From Eumeta japonica (Eukaryota > Arthropoda > Insecta > Lepidoptera > Psychidae), in contig BGZK01001360.1 of assembly GCA_005406025.1 (NCBI GenBank), positions 101,700 through 165,699 of the forward strand: a stretch of 64,000 nt of DNA, given 5' to 3'. The first letter of the stretch is position 1. Each line of letters begins with the position of its first letter. Under the pieces are notes generated by a model that was not told the DNA's origin, did no database searches, and worked only from the letters and a program-made list of their open reading frames with translations. A program made the translations under genes and the position numbers. Positions 49,073-59,800 of this stretch are shown here, one piece after another.

Positions 49073-50720
49073 ATGTCAAGAAAGTATAAAAATTATCCTA
49101 ACAAATTTCGTTCCATTTGTGGCGACAATACTTTTAAAACTTAGTGATGGAATTTAATACCATTGGTAACTAAGTTATATGAACAGTATTTTGGCTTTGC
49201 TATCGGACAACAAGAAAAAGCGTGGGTTTCACATATCTATTGTATTACATGTATGGGTCTTCTTACTGATTGGGCGAAAAGATTTCGTTCTATCCCTTTT
49301 GCAATCCCCATGACATGGACGGAACCAACAAACCACTCATCTGATTGTTATTTTTATTTCACTGATACAAAAGGTAATACAATTAAAACAAAAAGTAAAA
49401 TTAAGTATCTTGATCTGCCATCGGCTAAAAGATTGATCCCTCATAATGAAGATCTACCTATACTAGAACGGCCTCAAACTTTCGATCTGGCGGCGGCTAT
49501 GCCAGAAACCATCGAAAATAACACATTAAATCCTGACTTTTAAGAAACTTCCTAGTTCTCATCTAATTTGCCACATCTACTATCTGAAGGAGATCTTAAT
49601 GATTTGGTATGTGACTTAAATTTGTCCAAATAACAGGCAGAACTTTGGAGCTCTAGATTGAAGGGATGCAATTTATTACAACCTAAAACAAAAGTTTGTT
49701 ACTCTCGCAATCTAAATGAAAAGCTAAAAAGTTTTTTCACAAGATGATCGGTTTGTATTTTGTAATAATGTACATGGTGTAATAACATTCTTGGGTATAG
49801 AATATAAAGCAGAAGAGTGGGGTTTATTTATTGAATGTTCCGTAGCAAGTTTAAAGGCTATTGTTTTACACATCGGCAATAAACTCATCTATACCATTAG
49901 ATGAGGCTTCTAACATGAAAGAATCTTATGAAACTAATCAATATAACGAACACATGGAAAGTTTGTGGAGATTTGAAGGTATTTGTTCTAATTTTAGGAT
50001 TACAACTGGGGGTATACAAAATACTATTATTTGTAAGTGGAACAGCAGAAATCGAAAAAATTATTGTTAAGCAAAATTGTCCCAAAATGTAATCACTTAC
50101 TCCAGAACAAAAAAATATTAAAAACCTTCCATTGGTTCAGCCTGAGAATATTCTTTTACCACCTCTACACATAAAACTTGGGCTCATGAAGAACTTCGTG
50201 AAGGCTATGGATAGGAATGGGGACGGCTTTTTATATTTGAAAGAAAAATTCCTAAGTTGAGTGAGGAAAAAAATTAAAGAGGGCATATTTGTTGGCCCTC
50301 AAATCAGGCAATTGATGAAAGATGATATATTTAAAGAAAAGCTTGGTGATTTGAAATAGCTTGAGAATATTCTATGAAAGTAAATTCGAATTATCTAGGA
50401 AATCAATGATCAAGTGACTATAAATGTATTATTGAAGAGCTGTTATCTATTTATAAGATTTTGGACTGTAATATGTAAAATGTGAGTGAAAAAAATCCAT
50501 TTTCTTCACTCACATTTTCACCTTTCCTGAAATTTTGGGCGCTGTCAACGATGAACAGAGTGAAAGATTCCAAGACATTTCTAGCATAGAAAAACGATAG
50601 CAGAGCAAGCGGAGTCCACATATGCTAGCACTTGCTAGCGAATTACTGTTGGATTTTAAAACGAAACGTCCAAGATGCAAAATATAGATGAAAATCATAA
50701 ATCCACATTTATATTAATGT
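49073..50720 (+). pseudogene. decayed transposon-derived coding region (family unnamed)
   Basis: It starts MSRKYKNYPNKFRSICGD, a likely cysteine-containing N-terminus, then stops. Intact frames follow: 49163-49543 (LYEQYFGFAIGQQEKAWVSH, MTWTEPTNHSSDCYFYF, YLDLPSAKRLIPHNEDLP), 49861-50070 in another frame, ENILLPPLHIKLGLMKNF near 50150, GPQIRQLMKDD near 50300, and LFTFPEILGAVNDEQSERFQ near 50510-50560. From memory this wording matches a multicopy family of uncharacterised arthropod proteins, probably transposase-related, with a conserved SDEQGERFHQD-like motif. Many stops and frameshifts make it non-functional. Confidence 0.65.
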
Positions 50721-50997
50721 TGCAATATATCGAAATAACTTCTTTTTGTTGATAAAACTCAAAATTTCTAAAACTTTATAGAATGTATAAAATTTCGGAA
50801 AAACTAATCTATTCTTCAAAGCAGACACAAAATCAAGAACGGCGGATACACTGATATCTTATGGCTCTCTGTCAACAAAGTCCGTAAAATATTTTCTGCC
50901 TTTTAGAATATAATTTGGAACAATATAATCCATCAATCGTCGGAACCCTATTCTTCTACGTGTTGGAAAGGTAAATCTCATAAAGCTAACATTTCAG

Positions 50998-51300
50998 CTA
51001 TCAAATAGTCAATTTTTAAGCTATTGCATAGCTTTTATCGCGGGCTTTGAGCGCGACGACCGAATCAAGAAATTCCGAAACGAAAATAAAACCTAGTACC
51101 CCCCACTCCGCCTACCATGTAGCTCGGCTGAGCGTTCGCTTAACGTGTATGTATATGGTACGACTGTACGAAGCTCGCACGGATCGAGACGAGCTGCACC
51201 GAAATCGGACGAATACATAAATATATAAATAAATAAATAATTATAATTGCATAAGTTGATAAAAAATGCTATGCAATAGCTTTACCGCGGCAGTCCCCGA
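50998..51300. mobile_element. short dispersed repeat with AGCTATTGCATAGC ends
   Basis: The left end reads AAGCTATTGCATAGCTTTTA and TCGCGGGC, the right end ATGCTATGCAATAGCTTTAC and CGCGGCAG, so a near-palindromic 14-mer with a GCGG-containing neighbour bounds a GC-richer body. I recall similar sequences as frequent in moth genomes. The class (SINE, LINE 5' end or MITE) is not clear. Confidence 0.45.
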
Positions 51301-52149
51301 GTGTCACACGTTTAATTTTATTGATTTGGGGTATGTATTATCGCACATTTTAGCTTATTTCATATATTCTTTGAAATAAGTTTGTTTAAATTTTCTTTTT
51401 ACCATTTGTAAAGATGGTCCCTGCCGTGATATTTCGTCGGTATTCTTTTTAGTAGAGTATTCTTTAACGAATAAATCATATTCTTAAGGATGTTTTCTCT
51501 GTAGATGATTTTTAAAAGAAATTTTGCCTTTATATACCCTTACGGGAATATTTTTCGTCACAAATAAATACACTTCATCATTCATCATCACAAAATAATT
51601 CCAAATTTCATTACTAAACTTCTTTGTAGACATTTTTAACTCGTGTACCAAAACCAAACACAAATGTTATCTATGCTGCCGTATCACCACCAATGTTCAT
51701 ATTCATCTATGGGCACCAATGGTCACCACTGAAGTGTCACACTAAACTATGAACAAAACAAAGGAAAGACCTGCGCAATACAAGTCGAAACATGTCCAGC
51801 AGGACTACCAAAAAACCCATATAAAACGGCGAGTCGACCGATCGAGTCGCGATCGAAATATTATGTAAATAAATGAAAAAGTCCTCGACATACATTCATA
51901 TTTAACTATGTTCTGTATCTTTACAACTTTGTCGCATAATATGCTCATCGTTTTCGATCCTTTGGAGGCCTTATTACGTAAAAGCAGAAATCGATTGCGA
52001 TTCCGGAATCGATTTGCGAGTCGAAATAGTTAGGTATAAAAAAATGTTATTCTTATACGCAATTTTGAGCGACTTTAAAGTGTTAGATTAAATTAAAACT
52101 TTTCATACTTATCGAGAACCGATAACTGTACAATAATATCTGCTACAAA
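51301..52149. other. spacer; nothing recognised
   Basis: AT-rich sequence with no supported gene. CACCAATG words repeat near 51685-51735. Confidence 0.3.
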
Positions 52150-52984
52150 CTGAATTGATCTGATGATGGAGCCAGAAGGTAGGCACTAGCACTCCATATT
52201 GGAACACCGTAACCTAGTCGTATATGTTCTTAATAGAATTTTTAATTGCACTTTGACCATAATTGGCTTTCAGGGTTTGATGATGGAACCCGACGGCTGG
52301 CACCGGAATTAACATATCATAACTATATATTCTAACCGTATTTGGGCTTGTTGGAATTGTCCTCAAATGTATTTTGACCACGATTGACTTTCAGGGTTTG
52401 ATGATGGAACTTCCAAACTTCCAGCTCTTCTATCAGACCCTGAAAGCCAATCATGATCAAAGTGTATTCCACGACAATATCAACAAGTCCAAACACGGCT
52501 AGGCTCCGTTGTTTCATTACGGTGTACTAGCGTCTACCTTCTGGCTCTATTATCAGACTCTGGAAACCGATCACGGTAAAAGTGCAGTCAAAGACAATTC
52601 CAACAACGCAAACACCGCTCGGATACGTTATTTTATTATAGAGTAGTAGTGCCTACCGTCCGGCTGCATCATCAGAACCTGAAAATCGTTCGTGGTCAAA
52701 ATATATTTTAAGACGATTTCTACAAGACCAAACACGGCTAAGATATGTTGTTTCATTATGAAGTTCCTGTCTTTACCTTCTGATTCCATCATCAGATCCT
52801 GAAAGCGAATTATGGCGAAAGTGCACTTAAAAAAATTTCATTAAGCCCAAATAAGGCCAGGCTACGTTGTTCTATTACGGAGTGCTAGTGCTTACCTTCC
52901 GGTTTCATCATCAGACCCTGAAAATCAATCATGGTGAGAGTACATCTCAAGACAACTATGACAAGCTCAAACACGACTAGGATA
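52150..52984. repeat. tandem array C, 119-120 bp unit, with internal orientation flip
   Basis: Forward units carry ATCAGACCCTGAAA at 52432, 52552, 52671, 52791 and 52910 (periods 120, 119, 120, 119). Left of about 52410 the same unit runs in reverse: CTGATGATGGAGCC at 52160, then TTGATGATGGAACC at 52277 and TTGATGATGGAACT at 52398. Three reverse units therefore abut five forward units head to head, forming a palindromic junction near 52390-52445. Confidence 0.85.
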
Positions 52985-52989
52985 TGTTC

Positions 52990-53479
52990 CCTGTTGAAAA
53001 CATTCAATAGATTCCAATAAGAAATGATTGTATTGGAATCTAATGTGCTTTTGTCGCTGCAAATCCATATCCATACCCATAAAAACTATCGAAGGGACGA
53101 AACGGAAAGTTTAATGGAACTTATATGTCTACAGAGTTCTTATCTGGATTTACATATAGAATACATAATTTTTTCCGATTGTGGAATTGTCATTAAAAAG
53201 CATTAAAAACATTTTCTATTGCGTATTCGGAAATCCACATTGGTTTTTATGTCCACATGGACTTACGATAAAAATGGATACAAACCTATAGGTAAGGTGC
53301 AGTTAGGATTCATACAGATACAAATAACATTACAATCCCATTAAGTCCAATAAAGAAACCTTGCTATGATGGACTTACATATAGATTCCAAATTTAACTC
53401 TATCTGGATTTTTTTCTTCCAGATGGATTACATATATTCTATTGTTTTGTATGGGACTGTATTGGATGTTTTCAACAGG
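52990..53479. mobile_element. 490-bp MITE with 20-bp inverted ends
   Basis: The left end CCTGTTGAAAACATTCAATA is matched by the right end in reverse complement, CCTGTTGAAAACATCCAATA (19 of 20). The interior has several TGGAtTTACATATAgA-type words and no open frame of note. It sits exactly between array C and the start of the LINE fragment. Confidence 0.75.
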
Positions 53480-55945
53480 AAAGGCCTTTCCCTAGGAGGT
53501 GATCGTTAAGGCGAGTTTTGAGAATTTTCTCGAAAATTTTGCCCAGACCGCTCAGGAGGCTGATCGGTCTGTAGCTGGCAGGGAGGTCACGTGGTTTCCC
53601 TGGCTTGTGGATGCCTATAACCTTCGCCTCCTTCCAGGCGGGAGGAAATTAGCAATTTTTTAGGCACGCGTTAAAAATCGCGACCAGTAAGCTTAACAAC
53701 GGTATAGAAAAGCATTTGATTGCTTTATTACTAATACCATAGAGGCCCGGTGCCTTTCTGATGTTAAGTGACTTCACTAGCGTTTGGACTTCGCTGAGTA
53801 AGACGGGAGCCAGATCGTCTTTAGGTTCGAGGGAAGTTTTTTGGAGAACCTCTTCCTCGATGCGACTGATATGAGCGATGTCGTGCGGAGAGGAAGCGTG
53901 AGAGCATTGAGTCTCTATAGAGTCTGCAAGGCACTTTGCTATCTCTACGTCGTCTATGGCCACTGAATTATCAGGTTTTTTGAGTGGGGGTATAGGGGTA
54001 TATCCCTCGGTTTTGAGCGGTTTGAGCGCCTAAAACGCTTTGTGGGATGGTCTGATTCCTCCATGAGGTCGCTCCAACTCTCATTTCGGAATTCCTGAAT
54101 GCGAGCTTTCACTTTGCGTTGGAGAGCTCGCGCTCTGGATCTGTACTCGGGAGTGGGATATGCGCTCGCGCGGCGCAAAGCTGCGTTTTTTGCTCTTATC
54201 AATTCGAAAATATCGGGCGGAAACTTCCGGCGATCCGAGGATGCCGGAACCCCGCTCGCTCTCCTCGACTACTGTCCTGAAGTGGTTGGTAAGAGCATCT
54301 ATGGCAAAGTCAATCTCGTTTGTAGACGCGATGTCATTGGGAATGCTGTTGAGGTTTGGAGTGTCGATTTTCTCAAGCGCGGTCGACACTCTTTTCCAAT
54401 TAGTAATTTTACGGATGGGTATAGGCTTCCCGCCGTCGGGAACTCCCATTTTTAATATAACCGGCCGGTGGTCAGACCGTCTCAATACTATTGAAATTAA
54501 GTGCAACTCCTTTAGTGAGTGTGATATCTATCGTTGAGAGTCTATGTGTGACGACATGGGGTAAACATATCGACGTAGAGGGCGCGATGATTTCGAAGTC
54601 TAGTCTGTCCTCGAGTTCGTCGAGTTTAATTCCGTTATAATTGTTAGATGGGCAGCCCCATCTTCTGTTTTTACAATTGAAATCACCGAAGAAGATGACG
54701 GCATCCCCTAAGGCAAAAAGGGCTCTTAGGTCGCGCCGGAGTAACCGTTTTGAAGACGAGATAGACCGAGACTATGACGAGTGTACTATGGCCCGTCATA
54801 GCGAGTCTACAACCCGTGGCTTCCATATTTATAAGTGGAGGAATATTAATAGGGCCGCAATGTAGGGAGCGTCTGTAGTACGTACAGAGCGGTACCCCCC
54901 TTACTACTGTATGTCCTTCCGTTCATAGTTGGACATAGCCTGCGATGCTGCAGGCTTTAGGCCTATTCGGTTTAAGATATGTTTCTTGTACGAGAGCGAT
55001 ATCGATGCTGTTTTCCGACATACATTTTTTTAACTCTAAAACGTTCGAAGTTAGACCGCAAGCGTTGAATGATAATAATCTAATATTTTTTGGTTTGAGG
55101 CGCCCAACTGAGGGAGGAAAGCTGCTACACCCGGGTGCAGACATTTATATGGAGTCTAATTTAACCATCAGGTGATGGTATCTGACGAGAACCATGAGTT
55201 TCTCTTCGACGTTACTGCACACTCGGAAATCTCGGGCGAATTCCGAAATCTCCGAGCTCTTAACGCCGCGAAGGATGGACATCACCGTTTGGATGTCGTC
55301 TCCAAACGATGAGGTGCCCGTGGTCGCGGAAGCGGGGGGCGACACGGGTGGCTCGCGGCGGACAGTTTCTCCGGACGGTCCCGGAGCGGCCCTCGGTGGC
55401 AGCGTGGGCTTTAATTTACCCCATGGGTTGGAGGCAGGGCGAGAGGCGGCAGCCGGGGGGGTTGGTTTGTTTCCCACAAGATCGGGGAAGTTATTTAGAT
55501 CCCGAGGCGGAGCTACGGGTCTACTTTTAGGCCTATTGGGATTAGGTCTATTATGAGAAATAAATTTAGGGGCTTTCGGACATCCCCTATAGTTGGCCGT
55601 ATTCTGCTGGAGACAATTCACGCAGGAGGGTTTCTCTCCTGACTGAAGAGTACGCGAGCACTCTCTGGTCCAATGTGGGACCAAACATTTCACGCAGCGC
55701 GTGACAGTTGGCGGCCGCTTGGTCGTACAACTGGCAGAGGTGGCACTGCCCTGGACCTCCTTTCTTGTGCGGGGTCTCTACTCGGATACCCGAGAGGCCA
55801 CACACCCTGTTCAGATTGTTGAAAATATTCTTGGCTTTCTTGGTCCTGGAAAGGACGGCGAGAACTAGCGATAATGGTGAGCCGTCTCTGCGGCAGAGTC
55901 TGTGCACCGAGTGCACAGGGAAACACACAGCGTTCGTTTTAAATA
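53480..55945 (-). mobile_element. jockey-like LINE fragment: gag, endonuclease and start of reverse transcriptase
   Basis: Minus strand, from 5' (high coordinate): gag with CCHC knuckles (GQCHLCQLYDQAAANCHA, then VPHWTRECSRT and KPSCVNC) at about 55590-55800, a proline-rich tail to 55145, then an AP-type endonuclease beginning KNIRLLSFNACGLTSNVLEL with VQETYLKPNRP (54923-55144), KNAALRRASAYPTPEYRSRA (53954-54202), and IRKAPGLYGISNKAIK with PSSYRPISLLSGLGKIFEKI just before 53490. The palm and C-terminal parts are missing, cut at the MITE boundary. Several frameshifts. Confidence 0.88.
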
Positions 55946-56817
55946 CATGATTTGATAATTCAAGTATACTGGAGATTACTTTTTAGCGCTAGAGCATTTA
56001 ATATGCTTAAGACAAGAAATTATAATTAAGTTTTATATTTAAGTACAGAAAAGAAAGAAATAATTGGGCTGTTTGCATTTATTTATGGGTAAAAAAACGC
56101 AGCAGGCCTCTGTAGTGTATATCTTTATAATTACTTTTAGTTAAAAACGTAATTGTAAAACACTTGATTTGTTCAAGTTTACAATTTGATCAAATTGTAA
56201 AGTTCTGTCTTTGGATTGATTTATCACAGAGTATGTAATATTGCCAACAGCGTACCTTGTTTTATGCATTATTAGATTACGTATTTAAGGGTCTCTTAAA
56301 CATTTTCAAAGTATTCTATGACTAAACTTAATTCTAAAATTGAATTAACTTGAAGGAAATTTTATAGTTAAAGTTGACGTTTTCTTTGACTGATTTAAGT
56401 TTCTAATGTTAGGTTTCTAACGTCATTCATATAGTACGTTATCTCAAAAAGAATCTTAGGAGCGGGATATATTTTATTTTTCTATAACGAAAGAGGATAA
56501 TAGTCTTGCTCTTTCCACTCTCAATATTAAACGCAATTCTCTAGCTAACGTAACGTCAGTGATTTATAATTTTAACATAGATTTATGCCCTGACATTATA
56601 AGATTTTTCAAAGAACATATCTGTGAGATTACACGTGCAAAAAAACTGCGTTTAGATCAGTATTTTGTAATTTCCAAAATTTTAAATAAAATACAACAGG
56701 CTTTATTTATTAGAAAGGTAATTCTATGTTTTTCTCCAATTTTATTTGAATTGCGGCAACATTATTTGTGTTCTATGTCATTGTCTTGTCATTAAGTGAT
56801 TGTCATGTCAGTTAAAA
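55946..56817. other. intergenic DNA and presumed SRP72 promoter
   Basis: AT-rich. An open frame of 78 codons at 56559-56795 has no family resemblance and ends before the SRP72 start. No TATA-like element stands out. Confidence 0.35.
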
Positions 56818-59800
56818 ATGGCCAACAAGGATAATAACCTTGTTCAGGCTTATATTGAATTAAACAAATTTTGTCAGAATGGTGACTATGATAGGGCTCT
56901 CAAGGCATCTGGTAAAGGCAAGTGACATATAAACATACATATTTATTATTATTTTTTTGTATTAATTTGTGCATTTTTATATGATATAACTAGAAACTTG
57001 ACCACGTATACTTGTTTTTGTGACAAATTTTGTAAGCTCCTCGACACTACAATTATATCAATCTTTAAATCAAACTTTATTAAAATATACCACCATACAT
57101 TAAAATTCCACATAAATTCCAGTTAAAAGTTTTGAAAGCTTTAATGTTTCTAAATCTCGTATGAATATTTCGATTTTGGAGTTTATTATAATATATAATG
57201 AAAATTCATCTTTAATATATTGTCCTTTATAGTTCAAAATGTATTCGTTTTTTGAAAATCCTTAAACCATTCAATTTCGTTATTACTGTAACATGCTATT
57301 TGAAAATTTTTACAGTCCTCCAAATTGCTCCAAACGAGCAAAAAGCTTTCCACTGCAAGGTTGTGTGCTTTATTCAACTGCACAATTTCAAAGAGGCCTT
57401 AAGTATCTTGTGCAATCCAAAAAATGCCTCTTTGGCCAATGATTTGTATTTTGAGAAGGCCTATGTCCAGTATCGCCTTAACTGCCCTAAAGATGCTTTA
57501 CAAACAGTTGACAATGCACCTGAGTTGACACCAGTTTTAAAAGAGTTAAGGTAAATATTTTTAAACAATATCTAAAATATAAATTTCTTGAACAACAGTC
57601 TGATTCATTTATGTAGAAACATTTTTAATGACCATTAGTACAGTAAATTTTGACTTGGAATTTAATTTTAGAGGGAAGGCCAAGAAGAGAGGAGAGTAGA
57701 TCCTTATAATATTTTCACTATATTTTATCCAGTAATTACATTGTTTGTTCGAATTGCTCCAAGCCATTTATGATCAATGAATATTTACCAATGGATTTGC
57801 CTTACTGAAAGTCATTGAATTCTTTCCTTTTTCATAACAAATTCAATTTAATCTTGTTTCTGATTTTGATGTTAACACCTGTCTCATTCTCAGACTCAGT
57901 TTATGATTCTGATCTTAGAAATCATTAATAAAACTGCAAGTTGTTTTACATTCAAAAGGATGTAAAATAACTTGCAGTTATTTGCTAGCAAATTAACCAA
58001 AATGCTTGTCCTTTTCAAATGTAATATATGTTTCTTGAGTTAGTTCAGTATAGTTGCATGTTTTTTTTTCAGGGCTCAAATATTGTATAGACTAGAACAA
58101 TATCAGGAATGCTACAGTTTGTATAGAGATATTGTTAAAAATACCACCGATGAATATGAAGATGAGAGGAAAGCAAATATGGCAGCTGTTGTCAGCAACA
58201 TGGCTGCTCTTAATCCTGTAAATAAAATGTTTTTTGAATTATTATTTCTACAAACTTTATTCCCTGGTTTTCTTTGTGTCGATAAGGAATTTACTTCTAT
58301 CCCAGATTATAAACTTGGTATCAGACTGTTTCACATTTATTAGTTTTGGTTTCAATATCATCACCAGTTTCAGTGTTAATTTTAACTCTGCTCCAATTTA
58401 TCAATTAAATTCAATCCAGCTTTAACTTCAACTTTAGTTTTCAGTTCGGGAAAACTAAAATTGAAACCAAAATACGAATCTAAATCTAATCTGTGAACTA
58501 AAATCTAAAACAACAGTATTTTTAATGCTTAAAATTGATACTGTCAGCAGTTTGCTTCAAACTCATTTGAAATTATTAACTGTTTACTGTTAAAGTTAAA
58601 AGCTAAACACATCAAAATATGGTGTTTTAACTTCATAATTGGCAGATAAGTAATCTTAAAGATATTAGCAATTGTGACATTAATGTGTCGAATGCCAATA
58701 CGTCTAAGATTATTGATATTTTGACATGTTTCATATTTAACTTTAACAGGTTAACTATTGTACATAAGAGTTTGAAGCACTACGCTGCAAACTTTTCATC
58801 ATATATGTCCTTGGAATTGTACTGCATACACATGTTTTTTAGTGTTATCTAAGTAGTAAAGACCTATCACTGTCACTAAATGTTTTAAGCGAATTAAAAA
58901 TTATTTACATACCGTCTTAGGGAACATACCCATATCACGTGACCTGTTCAGGGGGGAGCAGGATCTTCAAAATACCATACTTCATCACAGGACCTTAAGG
59001 CTTCGTCATGTCAGAGAAATCTTTTTCAAGTTATATCTATATTATGGTGTGTAGTGTTCAGTGCTTTTTAAACTCAGGTGGCAACATTAATGCACATATG
59101 CCGGGATGCTAGCTGATTTAAAACTGGGTTTTTGTATTCTGTCAGCCGTAGTTTATATAGTATTCTATTTGTAATAAAAGTTATGTCCCCTTATTAGTGG
59201 CAGCAGCCTTGCTTTGACAATCTCTTTGTAAAGTGAGATGTGAGCTTAAAATTTTCTTTCTTTTCACATTTTATCTATTTTAAGTTATAAGATGTTTGAT
59301 TCGTTCAAATCTTAAAGGATAATTTTCAACTCATTCTTGATGCTTGGTTGAGCTAAAATTATGTAGGCATATATAAGCTTGGGGAAAAAGTTTTTTCATA
59401 TTTCATGTAAAAATTCAAGATAATTTTTCATCATATTTTGTTTGCATTTAATTTTAAAATATACCATTTTGTTCATCAATTTGTTTTCATTTTGTAGGCA
59501 GTGACATAATCCCATTGCTGTAGAAATTTTGGGACTCCTGATCAAAAAACTGCTACAAATAGTTGACATTTTTCTCTTAATGTTAACCTAACACTACTTA
59601 AAAATCCTGAAAAGACCGAAATAGGTGAAAATCTGAGGGTGCAAGGTCAGGGTTGTATGGTGAATGCATTAACACTTTCCAACCAAACTATTTTAATATT
59701 TGCTGAGTGGTTAAAGATGTGTGTGTGGTCTGGCATTGTTATGGCCACACCCTTTCTGTTGAATAAATTCTGGCCGTTTTTTCTTTATTTCTTGCTTGTG

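Noticed and set aside
50477..50518. Hairpin AAAATGTGAGTGAA...TTCACTCACATTTT as a regulatory element
   Set aside because: It lies inside the decayed transposon-like coding region, and its right arm is part of the old reading frame (FLHSHLFTF), so it is most simply a decay product.
54099..55556. Several plus-strand open frames of 73-125 codons
   Set aside because: They are antisense shadows of the jockey-like LINE gag and endonuclease, which carry the recognisable motifs on the minus strand.
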